Positions 11,173 through 22,073 are shown, numbered from the stretch's first letter. The stretch: DNA of 64,000 nt from Neurospora tetrasperma FGSC 2508 (GCF_000213175.1 NW_009799100.1:3545762-3609761), one strand, 5' to 3'. The notes: generated from the sequence alone by a model not told the origin. Made by a program: numbers and translations.

Positions 11173-13285
11173 CTAGAGTGCCATAGCCGCAACAGACCCA
11201 ACTGACACCGTCTCGCGCAGTCGTTTGTCCTTCTCAAGCAACAGGATCTGCTTCTTTTTCCGCTTCTTGACCGCTGACAAGTCGGCAAACCTGCCACGCG
11301 CCCCATGCTTAAACTTGGTGATCATATCCGACGCCGCACCTCTCGTGATATCCGTGGGCTCGACCGGCTCCTGCCCGCGACGAATCGTCCTGTTGATAAA
11401 CTTAATCTGGCCGTCGGTTGCCGGATCATCGCGCCACTTCATACCTCTGTGGATAAAGTTGCGAGGGTACTTGCCTTGACCAGCTGATGACGCAAGAAAG
11501 CTGTCGGCACCATGAACGGCGTCGGCAAATGTTTCGGCCTTTAGGATCTCGCGTGGCGACGCGTAGGGAGATTTGGATGGCGTAGACACAGGCAGCGTGC
11601 GCACTTCGTAGGCAACCCATGGTGGTGCCCCTTGCTCTTCTTCCTCGGGCGCAACCTTCTCCAGCTTGACGTAGGAGCCGTCAGGGCCACTGATAACATA
11701 CTTGTCCTGCCCGATCATCACCCAGGAGTACTGGCTGATCGAGCGGATGTGTCTCTCGCCCGACGAGTCGGCAATCAAGTCAAAGACCGACTCGTACTCG
11801 GTGAAGGTCACAGCCCATTCACCCTGCGGCGCCGGATTTGTGCGCTCAGTCGAGTGATAGACAATCTCCTTCCTTGCCTCCTCCTTTGCCCTTCGCTCTC
11901 CTTGTTCCTTCAGATCCTCCACCGACGCTTCCTCCACCAACAGATCCGGATCGAGCCCAAACAGCGTTGGTGTCGTGACGATTCCCGTCGCCAAGCTTGA
12001 TACCATATCAATAATATGACAATTCTCCTTGCCAGGGTACAACCTCATGCCGCGTCCAATCATCTGAATCAGCAGGTTCCTTGACTTTGTCGGCCTCGCC
12101 ATTAAGATACAGTCGATATTTGGGATATCCGTCCCCTCCGTGAATACCCCGCAGTTCACCAGCACAGGGAATTCGAACCTTTTAAACGCGTCCAAAATGT
12201 CGGCCCGCTCCTTGGCGGGCGTGTCACCCGTCACGAACCGCGCGTCGTAGCCATATCGACGGAACGTGGCCGTCATGTCCGCTACGTGGGCGAGGTCGAC
12301 GCAAAACACCAGTGTGGACTTGCGGGTACCTGCTTTGGCGTACCATGTACGCACGGCGATGTCATTCGTTTCTTCGAGATTGACGGCGCGGGAAAGCTGT
12401 GCTATGTCAAAGTCTCCTCCAGCACCCTTCTTGACATTGCTCAGGTCTACCGATGAGTCGACAGTGGTGAAAATGACGTCGGACAACCATTTGTCGCCGA
12501 TCATGTCGACGTAGTCCTTGTGGTAAACAATTTCATCGATAGCTGCTCCCAACCTGAGACCGTCTGCTCTCGAGAAAGTGGCCGAGACGCCAACCAGATG
12601 GGGCGAGTCGACCTGTTTTTGTCGGAGACCAAAGTGCTCGAGGGTGCGCAGGTAGCCGGGGGCGACAATGTGGTGGGCTTCGTCAACGAGAACGAGCTTG
12701 AAGCGCGATGGGTCGAACTTGAGCAGGCGATCGCCGGAGATGATGGACTGCAGACTGGCGACGGTAATGTCGGCGATGCCGGAGGCCTTGACGTTGCCCA
12801 TCTCGACTTCGACCGTCTTGTGCGGGTAGGTGTTGGCGCAGTGACGGGCGGCTTGCTCGACTAGTTCCCGACGGTGGGCGATGATGAGGGTTTGGGTAGC
12901 ATTGTCAGAACGAGGCTCGATGCGGTCAATGAGGTGGGTGAAAATGACCTTGATAAGAGTTTAGCAAGTGGTTATTCGTGGTAGTTATGAAAAGGGGGTG
13001 GCTCACGGTTTTACCAGCACCGGTAGCTAATGAGACTCCCAGCCGTTTGTGACCCTGGTTGATTGCTGCCAGGACGGACTGGATGCATTCTTCTTGATAA
13101 TCACGAAGTTGGATTTGTTGTGACAGGGCATTTGCCAGACGGACTGAGCTTGTGAATGATCGTGGGTGGCAATTTGATCGTGATGATGATGGGCTGCCCA
13201 ACGCTCCTCTCCATATTGAGCTACGTGGTGTCGTAAGGCTCAATGTCCTTGTGGCTGTTACAAGCCTTCTCATGGCGACACTCAT
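11173..13285 (-). CDS. irc3: Mitochondrial DEAH-box helicase (Irc3 family)
   Basis: Exon 1 is 13285-13007; a 58-nt intron (GTGAGC donor, GCTAAAC branch, AAG acceptor) separates the last base of the Walker A codons from exon 2, 12948-11173. Product 684 residues, close to yeast Irc3 (about 690). The start MSVAMRRLV was chosen because it opens a basic, Ser/Thr-rich leader typical of mitochondrial import; the frame upstream has no better ATG. SF2 motifs in order: Q-type LRDYQEECI, Walker A ATGAGKT (87-93), DEAH at 182-185, SATFSRADG (motif III), a helicase C domain with FTEGTDIPNID, and QMIGRGMRLYPG (motif VI). Irc3 family helicases act on branched mitochondrial DNA and help maintain the genome. 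The C-terminal 250 residues are specific to the family. It is divergent from the Rrn5-like gene. Confidence 0.9.
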
Positions 13286-14353
13286 TGCTCCGAATTTACT
13301 TTGTTTACTCGCAGTGAGGATGTCTCTCTTTGACTGCCACTCGTCCGCCCTCTTTGTTCGCTCACCAACAGACAAAGCCCATGACACTCGACTCGAAATG
13401 ACGGTTGAGGGAGTTTTATCGTAATGATATATGATAAGGAGCGGCTGAGTGAACAAGGGCAATTGAAAACATGAAGATTCCACAATGTTCGCCGGACTCC
13501 GGAGGTTGATGTTTCAGTGAGATGTTGTTGTCCAAGGCAGGCGCATGTGATTGATGGTCGTTGAAAGCTGTGCGTTTAGCAACCTCTGCCGAGATCACTG
13601 TTCACCAATCATAGCCATTGTTTCGCTGCTGCCCACGTCCCGAGGACTTTGTATTGTTTATACACCGAACAACACTGTTGGTTACCTATTGTTGACCCCG
13701 GATATGCCCTCAACCAGTCTTCCTTCCTCCATCTGATTTCAGATCAATCATCGTCTCCAAATGAGAGGGTCTTGTTACATAGCATCGTCGTCCATTGCTG
13801 ACTTGAACTCTTCTCAAATGGGTGGGTCATGCTCTTAAAGAGACTGTGCCTGTCAAAATGATCAAGACTTATGGACCTTGGTCGATGTGATTGGTTGTGG
13901 GCGCTGGGGTTAAAGTGGGCCACCAAAAAGGTACCTGATCTGCAGTCACTACAAAATATTCGCAACATTGAAAACCACTTTCACAGGATCATCAATGAAT
14001 CATCAAAGCTGGTTGTCTAGATACCTCACTGATTATGTAGTAATACTTACTTGAGCTATCAACAAAATCTGATGTAACAAAGGTTGTTTCTTTTGATCAA
14101 AATGACTTTTTGGTACGAGTTCAAATTCTACTATTCCAGGCATCTGTTCGTTCCCCACATTCAAGTGCATGGATTTCCTCACTTCACATCTTCATCTCCT
14201 TCAACTCCCTCGCAACTTCCATTCTACACAGAATGACAAGCCACCTTGGGAATTCGCAACCCTGTCCATGATTGCCATGATATTATCTTGTCCTTAATAC
14301 TTCCGAGCTTCTCCATTTTTCCCATCCAATCGAGGCAAACACGAAGCAGTCAG
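13286..14353. promoter_or_regulatory. Divergent intergenic region between irc3 and rrn5
   Basis: About 1.07 kb separates two start codons on opposite strands, so it holds both promoters. On the helicase side the first upstream ATG is only about 93 nt away. On the rrn5 side short upstream ORFs are present and are listed separately. No named binding site was recognised. Confidence 0.4.
14233..14297 (+). promoter_or_regulatory. Two overlapping short upstream ORFs before rrn5
   Basis: An ATG at 14233 opens a 12-codon frame ending in TGA at 14271. A second ATG at 14268 overlaps that stop as ATGA and opens a 9-codon frame ending in TAA at 14297. The main ATG is 56 nt further on. If the transcript starts upstream of 14233 these could tune translation by reinitiation. 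Transcript start is unknown. Confidence 0.3.
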
Positions 14354-16537
14354 ATGGATTCGGACCCTGGACTCAGTGACCACCATGCCGCCGGCAATGG
14401 CTCTCCCCACCATCAACGACCACGACGCTCAGTCCGAAGCCAAAGTCGAAGTCTACAGCCAGAGTCTGACGAAGATCATCACCGTGTAAAAACCGAACCT
14501 CAAAGCGACCATGATGACGACAGAAATGACGCCGAATCGCACTACGGAAGCGCCATCGATGATGCTGAATTCGACTACGCCCAGCTAGACGGCATCCCCC
14601 GCCGCCGACACCAGGTAGAATCGGCAGGCAGCGAATATGAACCGCCTTCTGATGAAGAAGTCGACCTAGAAAAGACAAAGAGGGGAAGGTCACGCTCGCG
14701 ATCAAAATCCATCCTCACCCCGCGCCCTCCAAAACGTTCATCAGACGGCCTAGCCCTCCATACAGAACGGCCCCCAAAACGGCACAAAACCCCCTTCAAC
14801 CACTCCTACCTCGCCCTCCTGAACGCCGACATCATCGATGCCGCTTCGCGCTTCGTTCCCTCCGGCGACGAAACTACCCAGCAACTAGCTCCCTCCCAGA
14901 TCGGTCTAACCGTCTGGACCCCCGCTGAAAAAGAGCTCTTCTTTTCCGCAGTCTCCCGTCTCGGCCCGGACTCCGCTTCCGCCATCGCTTCACGAATCCG
15001 CACCAAAAGCGAGCTCGAAGTTGCCGAGTACCTGGAAGTCTTTCGGCAGACCATCAAGACCAGGCAGGACCCCAAACTCGCAACCCCGGCGCAATTGCTG
15101 CAGCCCGTGACGCCGGCCGAGGTTCCGGCGGCTGTGGAACTAAGTCAGCAGTGCTGTAATGCCCTCGAGGAGGCGGCAGATGCGGTTGCTAGTAGGCAAG
15201 AGTCGTGGGAGGAGGCGGAAGAGATGCGGAAGTGGGGGGAGAACAGGTGGTTGATCAGGAAGGATAACGTAAAGGGGTTGGAGATGGAGGCAAGAGAGGA
15301 GAGGGAGAAGGAGACGGAAAGGAAGCAGAGAGAAGAGAAGGGAAAAGGCAAGGATGTGAATCAAGATGGTGATTATGAGGCGGTAGTAAAAACCGAGGAG
15401 GACGTCGATGAATTTGGCCGAAGGAAATTGCCTGCTCTTGATCTGTTCCGAGTCCGAAATATGCTGGACCTCTCCGAGAACGTCTTCATGAATTCTACCG
15501 TCGACGACTACAACTGGAGCAGCATGTCCGACGAGCCACCTGCCATTCGAGCCACTGCCCTCGAGGATTTACATTCGCTGGTAGTCTCGCTAACGCGAAG
15601 GCTCGTTGCGGCAGTTATTTACATCAGCGAATCACGCATCAAAGCCAAACGGGCCGTTCACCCATTAACACGAAACCATGTCTGGATACAGGACGTCGAA
15701 GCGGCAGTCCTTTCCCTAGGGTTAAAGAAGGATAGCCATCAATTCTGGGCTAAAGCAGCAAGACGGTTAAGACTGGATGTCTACGGGGACGAAGACTATG
15801 ACTACAAGGAGGAACTGGCGCGAAAAGAGGAAGAAGGGATAGATGTCGACGTTGAAATGATACGAGACGAACCAGAGCCAATGTCCTACGCCGAAGTAGA
15901 AGAAGCCCTAGGCCTCGAACCTGATACCAACCGCCCAGAATCCGACGACGCGGACGAATTTGACGAGGATGAACGAAGCGACGTCGAGTCTCTAGCCTCC
16001 CTTTCTTCCACGCCCTCCCTCGACGAGCTCGACAATCTCGAACAGAATACCGAGGAGCCCACCCAGACTGAACCACATCAAATTGCTCCATCAAGCCCTG
16101 CCCCATCCGAACATCATCAACTGGACCTTGTCGAAGACGAAGCCATCAAATCCGAAGCCAAAGAACTACTCCGCTACTCGGCTCTTCCCATGGCCATCAC
16201 TTCTCGTGCTAAACAAGTCCTCTACGCTCGTATCCGCACACAGCGCGCTCAGGAGGCGTACGCTGACGCGCTGGACGTGCGGGCTAGTTACAAGGAAGAG
16301 AAGAGGATGTGGCAGCTGTTGGGACGAGAGCCACCAGAGGACTTAGTCCTGGTTAAGGGGGAAATACCGCAGGAGCCGGTGGCTACGGGGAGGCATACGG
16401 GGGTTGATGAGCTGTTAGGGACGAGGGGGGTGGAAGTGGGCGCTTGGAGGGAAAAGGTTGAGGAGGGATTTGGAGGAGCTGAGTGGGAGGTTGAATGGCA
16501 AAGGCATTTAGAAGATCCCAAGGAGCGTGGGAGGTAA
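14354..16537 (+). CDS. rrn5: Rrn5-like RNA polymerase I upstream activating factor subunit
   Basis: A single exon of 727 residues; 14354 is the first in-frame ATG. The N-terminal 150 residues are acidic, Ser/Arg-rich and probably disordered. The conserved core begins near NHSYLALLNADIIDAASRF and continues through LAPSQIGLTVWTPAEKELFF, a SANT/Myb-like domain at about 185-235, as in Rrn5 of the yeast UAF complex that activates rDNA transcription by RNA polymerase I. A Glu/Lys-rich coiled coil follows, then a second conserved region (about 355-480) with RKLPALDLFRVRNMLDLSE. The C-terminus has acidic runs and a helical region. Much longer than yeast Rrn5, which is usual for filamentous fungi. Nuclear/nucleolar location is inferred from the family. 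Another SANT-domain transcription factor is the alternative. Confidence 0.72.
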   Translation: MDSDPGLSDHHAAGNGSPHHQRPRRSVRSQSRSLQPESDEDHHRVKTEPQSDHDDDRNDAESHYGSAIDDAEFDYAQLDGIPRRRHQVESAGSEYEPPSDEEVDLEKTKRGRSRSRSKSILTPRPPKRSSDGLALHTERPPKRHKTPFNHSYLALLNADIIDAASRFVPSGDETTQQLAPSQIGLTVWTPAEKELFFSAVSRLGPDSASAIASRIRTKSELEVAEYLEVFRQTIKTRQDPKLATPAQLLQPVTPAEVPAAVELSQQCCNALEEAADAVASRQESWEEAEEMRKWGENRWLIRKDNVKGLEMEAREEREKETERKQREEKGKGKDVNQDGDYEAVVKTEEDVDEFGRRKLPALDLFRVRNMLDLSENVFMNSTVDDYNWSSMSDEPPAIRATALEDLHSLVVSLTRRLVAAVIYISESRIKAKRAVHPLTRNHVWIQDVEAAVLSLGLKKDSHQFWAKAARRLRLDVYGDEDYDYKEELARKEEEGIDVDVEMIRDEPEPMSYAEVEEALGLEPDTNRPESDDADEFDEDERSDVESLASLSSTPSLDELDNLEQNTEEPTQTEPHQIAPSSPAPSEHHQLDLVEDEAIKSEAKELLRYSALPMAITSRAKQVLYARIRTQRAQEAYADALDVRASYKEEKRMWQLLGREPPEDLVLVKGEIPQEPVATGRHTGVDELLGTRGVEVGAWREKVEEGFGGAEWEVEWQRHLEDPKERGR

Positions 16538-16708
16538 CAACCAGTGAAGTGTCACTTATGCGGTGCGTGGAGTTCGGCAACTTTGAGGAAGACTGGGGGC
16601 AGAGGAAGGAATTGGCTAGCATGTCATGTATGTTCAACGGACTTCTCTTAGACATAAATGATACTGCAGGTTGGAAATCTACAACACTACATCTTCGAAT
16701 ACATCCAT

Positions 16709-19700
16709 CTACAACCCACTCCCAAAAACCTCATCCTTCTTCGTCTTCCGATCCCACACCACTTGTCCATCACTCCTCCTCTTGAAATACACAATGCGAT
16801 GCTGCGGAATGAACTCCTCATCCGTCTGCTCCGTCTTCCACATATTCAGCGCTCTCTCTTTTACTCCCAAGAACCGATCCTCGTAACCAACCACGTAGTC
16901 AGAACTGTCGATGGCCGAGTCCCAGCGTAGTCTGTTCATCACGTCCCCTGCCGAGCGAAGCTTCGGGCCTGGTTCCAGTCTTGGTTGCTGCGTCTCCTCT
17001 ATCGGCTTCTTGTTCTTGCCCCTTTTCTTCTTCGGAGCGGTCTCATCGAGGTCCTCAAGCAATGAAGCGTCTTCCTCGTCGTCGTCCTCAGGGTCAGAGT
17101 CTGATTCGTCTTCGCCAGGAGTGTACTCGCCTACCCAGTCGTTGCGAGTGTCGAGTTGGAGGTTGCCCAGTTCGGAGCGTTTCACTATGCTGGCGCTCAT
17201 CCAGCTGCTCGAGGCGTCAAAGTACTTCTTATCTGACCGGATGGCTTCTTCAAAGCGTTGAAGCGCGGTTTGGATGGCGCCGAGAGCGAGTTTGAGGTCT
17301 TCTTTGCTGGTAGTGGTGTCGGCGTCGAGGCCCAGGAGGTAAGAGGCTTGGTAGTCGCGGAGTCCAGTTCCTTCGGTGGCTGTCTGCTCGTCATCTTCGG
17401 CTTGTTGAGAGGCAGCGTCGGCCTCGACAAAGCGTCCAGGCCACATCCTGACATACACCCCTGGTGCCCTCCTGTGAAGATCAACAAGGAGCATCACGCA
17501 CCGACTCTCCAACCAGCCCACAAACTGCGCTCCCTTCGACGACGACAGTCCCCAATACTGCACATCAACCTTGACATAGCTCTTGTACCCCGTCAAGAAC
17601 TCCTCTGCACCACTTCCCTTCAAAAATTCCTTCCAGCTCTTCACTTCTCCCTTCACCAACAAGTCCCTCGCCCGTTTAAACTCCTCCTTCAGCGTTCTAA
17701 CACTCCAAACACTCGCCTGCCCGCTAGTGTTTAGTCCCGGTCCAAACCACCCAAGCACAACCATTGCCTCCCTCCCCGTCCGTTTATACACCTCCTTCTC
17801 CCCTCCTTTTTCCCGCTTCTGCCTAAACCAAGGACAAACCTCATCATAAACCATATCCTTCTCCCAATCAAACTGAGCATACTCCTCAAAGAAACTCGCC
17901 ACCAACTCCTCCACCCCAACACCACTAACTCCCCCAGCCCCAAGCGCAAGAGCTTTATACACCCTCGCCAACATCACCGAGATCTGTATCCCCCCCAAAT
18001 ACCCAAACCGCTGGGCATACACCCCCCTACCTTTCGCCCAGCTCCTCACAGCTCTATGGGCTTGCCTAAACACTGCCAAGTCAGGCACCGTCCGCCGCAA
18101 ATAATCCAGATCCCTGGCCGCTTTCAGTTTTGTCAGCGTCAGCGCTGGCAAAGACCAGACGGCGTTTCCAGGCGGTGCTGTAGATAAGATGCGAGGCCAG
18201 TGGGAAGCAATGTGTGCCGCAGGACAGTATTGCAGGTCGAATTTGATTTGGCAGAGGGAGAGTTCGAGCATGGTGCCGGTTGAGGAAGAGATGCGGCGGA
18301 GGATTTTGGGTTGGTATTCCTGGGAGTAGAGGGGGGAAGAAGCGGCGCGCCGGAGACGTTGGATGGCGAGGGAGAAGAAGGTGGTGGTGGAGAAGGGACC
18401 GATGGCTAGGACGTCGATGTCGGAGGAAGAGGTGTGGACTCCAAGAGCGAAGGAACCGACGGGGGTTATGATTAGGGGCGGCTGGTTGGATCGGGGTTGG
18501 GTCTCGGAGGTGGTAGTAAGGTCGGTGGTTGATGGCTGGGGAGACTGACTTGGGGGAGGTGTGTCGAGGAGGATGGCCTTGAGGGCTTGGAAAGCTGCTT
18601 TGCGCTTGTCTGTCTCTTCCTGGGAAGGCAGGATGTTGAGCTCGGCCATGGCCTCTTTCAGCGATCCTGGCTCGGAGAGAGGGCCGTCGAGTGGTTTTAC
18701 CAGCTTGATAGACGTTTCTAACGTAGTGGCACGGCTCTTTTCCTCAGCCGTCTTCTCAGTCTGCTCAGTGGTTTCCTGCTGAACAACCTTTAAAAGACAC
18801 CTCGCCCCCCAATGATCACTCCCATACTGCCCCATCTCATGCCCCTCTCCCTTCTCCTGATTACTCTTGAGGAATCCAAACCGATTAAACCTCCCGATCC
18901 TCAACACCTGTTGACCCCTGACCCAAATCCGATCATACCTCTGCGGCCGCATATTGCCTCCACTACCCACCATCTTGGCTGCAACACCATTCCTTGTCGG
19001 ATCGTAGGTAGCTCCTTGCTCGCCGGAAAACAACCTATTATCCTCCCCTTCTTCGTCCATGTCGTCCATGATGTCCTCCTCTTCTTGAGCCCATCCCTCT
19101 CCCAAAGCTGCACGCCCAACCACCCAAGCGTCTTCCATTCCTAGGCCCTCTTCCTCCTTCCACATTCTTTCGACACTATTCAGTGTCGCCATTGTTTCCC
19201 GGGAAATCTTCCCAGCTTTCACAGCTTGCTCAACAGTCCAGCTTGAGGATGTCAAATTGAAGTCCCCGGCAACCACCCACGGATTCTGCGGAAACTTCTC
19301 CTTCAGATGCCCAATCACCCGCTGGATCTCTCCCTTCTTGGCAGCTACAGTCATGTCCGTCAGTCCATGACTTAAATGAACCGCTGCCAGCACGAGGGGC
19401 TGATCAGGATTGCTTCCGTGGATGGTAGGGAACCGGGCAATGACAGAGCCTTTGTGCTTTCTAGCAAACGGAAGCCAAGACCAGGAGAAGGGGTGTTTAG
19501 ACAGGATGACTTGGTTGAGAAAGTTGGGGAGGGGAGATGCATCGGGTTGAGAGGGAGGGGGGTGGGAGACGTAAGGGTAGAGGTGTCGTAAGGCCTGGGA
19601 TTCGGGAGATGTGTTGGAGGGGGAGAGAAGGAAAGAAAGGAAAGAGTCGGTGACTTCTTGAAGAAGAAGAATATCTGCTTTGGCGCTGGGAGATAGGAGG

Positions 19701-20809
19701 TTGCGGAGGATGAGGCGGTATCGAGCTTCTTGATCGGTGGTTGAAGAAGAGGAGTGCTCGAAATCAGCGAGGACATTCCAGGATGCTATGCTTAGCAATT
19801 CTGGCGTCTTTGCCTCTTCCTCTCTTTCTTCCTCTTCCTTCCCAGCACCATCCCTCACCCAAACCCCCCTCTCCTCATCAAACCTGCAAGTCCTCTGCAT
19901 CTCCTCCACATCCCTCTCCCTCCCCTCCCACCCCAAATCCATTTTCAAAGCCTCCTCCCAATCAACCGGATTCTCATGTATCGAACATCCCACCTGCTCC
20001 TCCAAGTTTATCGTGCCCCAAACCTTCATCTTCCCCTTACCAGGACCATCGCTCTGATCCCTAACCAACACCCAGACCTGCTCAACCTCCCACTCCACCG
20101 TCGGCAGCAATCCCACCTTTTCCACCAGGAATTTGTGTGCTGAGGATCGGCTGTCTTCAGATTGGGCAATTGTCATGTGCGGTTTGTACTGCTCTTTGCC
20201 TTCTTCGCCTTCAGCCTGCTGGTGGTATCCCAATTCCCCAAGTATTTCCGCTCTCAGTCTTGACAACGACGTCGTGCTTGTGAGGTTGAAGGCGGCTTCT
20301 TCATCACACCGATATATCGTATTATGCTTCCGGTGCTCGAAAACCCCCACCCCATCCAACCTCACCCTCACTTTATCCTCCTCAAACACTGGCCCCCCAC
20401 CTCCTCCTCCTGGGCATCGTCCGAACTGTTTCCTATCAGGCCCCCCCGTCCATGCCTGCGCCCCCTCATCCCACCTTATACCCCTTGCCTCATTTCTTTT
20501 TCTCCTCCCCTCCAGAATCCCCCACGGAGCCAACTCCATTGTATTTTCCAGATGCTCTGGCTCGACAAAGGGGTAAACGAGGTTGATGTGCGGTGGCCAT
20601 TTAGTGTATGCTTTGTCGTAGAGGGAGCGAAGGGCATTGATCGGGGCCCAGAGATGGGGAGGGGGGATTATGGCGAGGGCTGTGTTGTGGGATGAGAGAG
20701 GGGGTGGTGTCCAGGGTGATGTTGATGAGGATGGTTTTGGAGCAGCAGCAGCAGCAGCACCAGCAAGAGGAGGAGAAGCAGGTTCTGGGGAGGGAACCGT
20801 GGACGCCAT
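16709..20809 (-). CDS. Four-domain predicted RNA-end-processing protein: 2H phosphoesterase, EEP nuclease, poly(A)-polymerase-like transferase, MJ1316
   Basis: One uninterrupted exon of 1,366 residues; 20809 is the first in-frame ATG. Domains in order: (a) 2H/LigT-like phosphoesterase, about 40-275, with HxN at H74 and HxT at H211; (b) endonuclease/exonuclease/phosphatase domain, about 335-675, with N345, E385, GDFN at 515-518, D626 and SDHWG at 664-668; (c) poly(A)-polymerase-type nucleotidyltransferase, about 715-1110, with GSFALG from 785, metal Asp 797 and 799 and third Asp 858, followed by a helical central domain; (d) an acidic/basic linker and an MJ1316 (DUF504) domain over the last 80 residues, with GYEDRFLG, FIPQHRIVYF and VVWDRK. 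MJ1316 has been proposed to recognise cyclic RNA ends and is paired with a 2H domain in animal LENG9. Here all catalytic residues visible look intact. Repair or tailing of RNA ends is inferred. It is convergent with rrn5, 171 nt apart. Confidence 0.85.
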   Translation of the reverse strand: MASTVPSPEPASPPLAGAAAAAAPKPSSSTSPWTPPPLSSHNTALAIIPPPHLWAPINALRSLYDKAYTKWPPHINLVYPFVEPEHLENTMELAPWGILEGRRKRNEARGIRWDEGAQAWTGGPDRKQFGRCPGGGGGGPVFEEDKVRVRLDGVGVFEHRKHNTIYRCDEEAAFNLTSTTSLSRLRAEILGELGYHQQAEGEEGKEQYKPHMTIAQSEDSRSSAHKFLVEKVGLLPTVEWEVEQVWVLVRDQSDGPGKGKMKVWGTINLEEQVGCSIHENPVDWEEALKMDLGWEGRERDVEEMQRTCRFDEERGVWVRDGAGKEEEEREEEAKTPELLSIASWNVLADFEHSSSSTTDQEARYRLILRNLLSPSAKADILLLQEVTDSFLSFLLSPSNTSPESQALRHLYPYVSHPPPSQPDASPLPNFLNQVILSKHPFSWSWLPFARKHKGSVIARFPTIHGSNPDQPLVLAAVHLSHGLTDMTVAAKKGEIQRVIGHLKEKFPQNPWVVAGDFNLTSSSWTVEQAVKAGKISRETMATLNSVERMWKEEEGLGMEDAWVVGRAALGEGWAQEEEDIMDDMDEEGEDNRLFSGEQGATYDPTRNGVAAKMVGSGGNMRPQRYDRIWVRGQQVLRIGRFNRFGFLKSNQEKGEGHEMGQYGSDHWGARCLLKVVQQETTEQTEKTAEEKSRATTLETSIKLVKPLDGPLSEPGSLKEAMAELNILPSQEETDKRKAAFQALKAILLDTPPPSQSPQPSTTDLTTTSETQPRSNQPPLIITPVGSFALGVHTSSSDIDVLAIGPFSTTTFFSLAIQRLRRAASSPLYSQEYQPKILRRISSSTGTMLELSLCQIKFDLQYCPAAHIASHWPRILSTAPPGNAVWSLPALTLTKLKAARDLDYLRRTVPDLAVFRQAHRAVRSWAKGRGVYAQRFGYLGGIQISVMLARVYKALALGAGGVSGVGVEELVASFFEEYAQFDWEKDMVYDEVCPWFRQKREKGGEKEVYKRTGREAMVVLGWFGPGLNTSGQASVWSVRTLKEEFKRARDLLVKGEVKSWKEFLKGSGAEEFLTGYKSYVKVDVQYWGLSSSKGAQFVGWLESRCVMLLVDLHRRAPGVYVRMWPGRFVEADAASQQAEDDEQTATEGTGLRDYQASYLLGLDADTTTSKEDLKLALGAIQTALQRFEEAIRSDKKYFDASSSWMSASIVKRSELGNLQLDTRNDWVGEYTPGEDESDSDPEDDDEEDASLLEDLDETAPKKKRGKNKKPIEETQQPRLEPGPKLRSAGDVMNRLRWDSAIDSSDYVVGYEDRFLGVKERALNMWKTEQTDEEFIPQHRIVYFKRRSDGQVVWDRKTKKDEVFGSGL

Positions 20810-20870
20810 GGCTTTTCTTTTTCTTTCCAAGTTGTCGTAGGTGAGATGATTGTTGGATGATGCTTTGATG

Positions 20871-20897
20871 GTTTGGTTTGGTTTGGTTCGGTTTGGG
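20871..20897. repeat. GTTTG-type pentamer repeat
   Basis: Several near-perfect GTTTG units lie in the probable leader of the four-domain gene, 62-88 nt upstream of its start. On the coding strand this is an A/C-rich tract. Confidence 0.85.
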
Positions 20898-20992
20898 TGG
20901 TTTTGCTGATTGTTGTTGGCTTGCTGCAAGGAAAACACAACAGGGTAGACAAACAGGAAAGTAGCTGCGAATGGACTTATCCCGCAAGAATA

Positions 20993-21024
20993 CTGACTGA
21001 CTGACTGACTGACTGATTGACTGA
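20993..21024. repeat. (CTGA)n microsatellite
   Basis: Six perfect CTGA copies at 20993-21016, then imperfect copies, about 190 nt upstream of the four-domain gene start. Confidence 0.9.
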
Positions 21025-22073
21025 CGGACTAACTGAGGGAAATGCTGTTTATATCAACAACAAAAACAAGAAAGCACCATTTACAGTGTTCGTATTCCGC
21101 TCTCAGCCACACTGGCCGTTTCATGTCGTCGTTGGGCTTATGTGAAACCAATCCCCATGATTTCCTGCTGACATCAATGCTGAAGCCCCGCAATGCTTAC
21201 TTACTGCCCAACCTCTCCGTGAACATCACACAACTTACCGAGGCTGAACTGTATCCTCACTACTCAGAACCCACTTAATGGCTTGATCCACGCAGTTGCC
21301 GTTTTCGATTCACAATTGTTGACTCTTTCGGCATCCTTTGACTTCGGAGAAAGTTTGCAAATTTGCGAAACACAACCCATGTTAGATGGAGAAAACATCC
21401 CTAGTCACGGCTGTCAGTCAGGCCGAGTGACTCACAAGTTTCAACGACGTGGTTCTGCCTTCCCCTGTAGGTGGGCTTATTGTCCACAATGGAAGCGACC
21501 TGGGCAAGGTCTTAGTCGGCGATGCATATACACTTACGAGGAGGCAATGGGCCTAGTCAAGTAACGTTTTCGTACCGCAACAGCTCTCGTCGAAAAAGTC
21601 AAAGTAGAGCTAACAAACACAAAGGCTTCCAAAATACTATTCGATGTCCATTCAGTAAACACATGAGCTATGTACCTCTTCGCTTCTTTACAGCGGCACA
21701 ACAAGCATGCATAATAAAGCGACAACAACAACAATAACAAAAGCAACGCTGGTCCACGAACCACCAAATTAACAAACACACCAACAAATAGACGTAAGTC
21801 TTTTGATTTTCCAAACCCCCCTCGACAGCTGAATACTATGCATATTAGATTATTCTAGACCAAAATTGATGATGTTCCCATAAGTATGTTAGAAGAAAAG
21901 TGAGAGAAAACTGATATGCCAAAAAAAAAGCAAGGGTGCGAGCGTGAGATGCTTTCCAAAAAGTCTTGTTCAAGTTCCTTCAATAACCCATTTCCCCCGT
22001 AAGTGTCGAGTTCGTAGTTCGTAGTTCATACGTATGAACGACATCAACGCATCACAGCAACGGCAAACAGCAA

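Larger units (their letters stand above)
20810..22073. promoter_or_regulatory. Spacer: RNA-processing gene leader and chs-5 downstream region
   Basis: Upstream of the four-domain gene no ATG occurs on its strand for 268 nt (20810-21077), so a leader of about that length is likely. The leader carries GTTTG and CTGA repeats listed separately. The rest, toward the chs-5 stop, has short frames only and presumably includes the chs-5 3' UTR. Confidence 0.4.
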
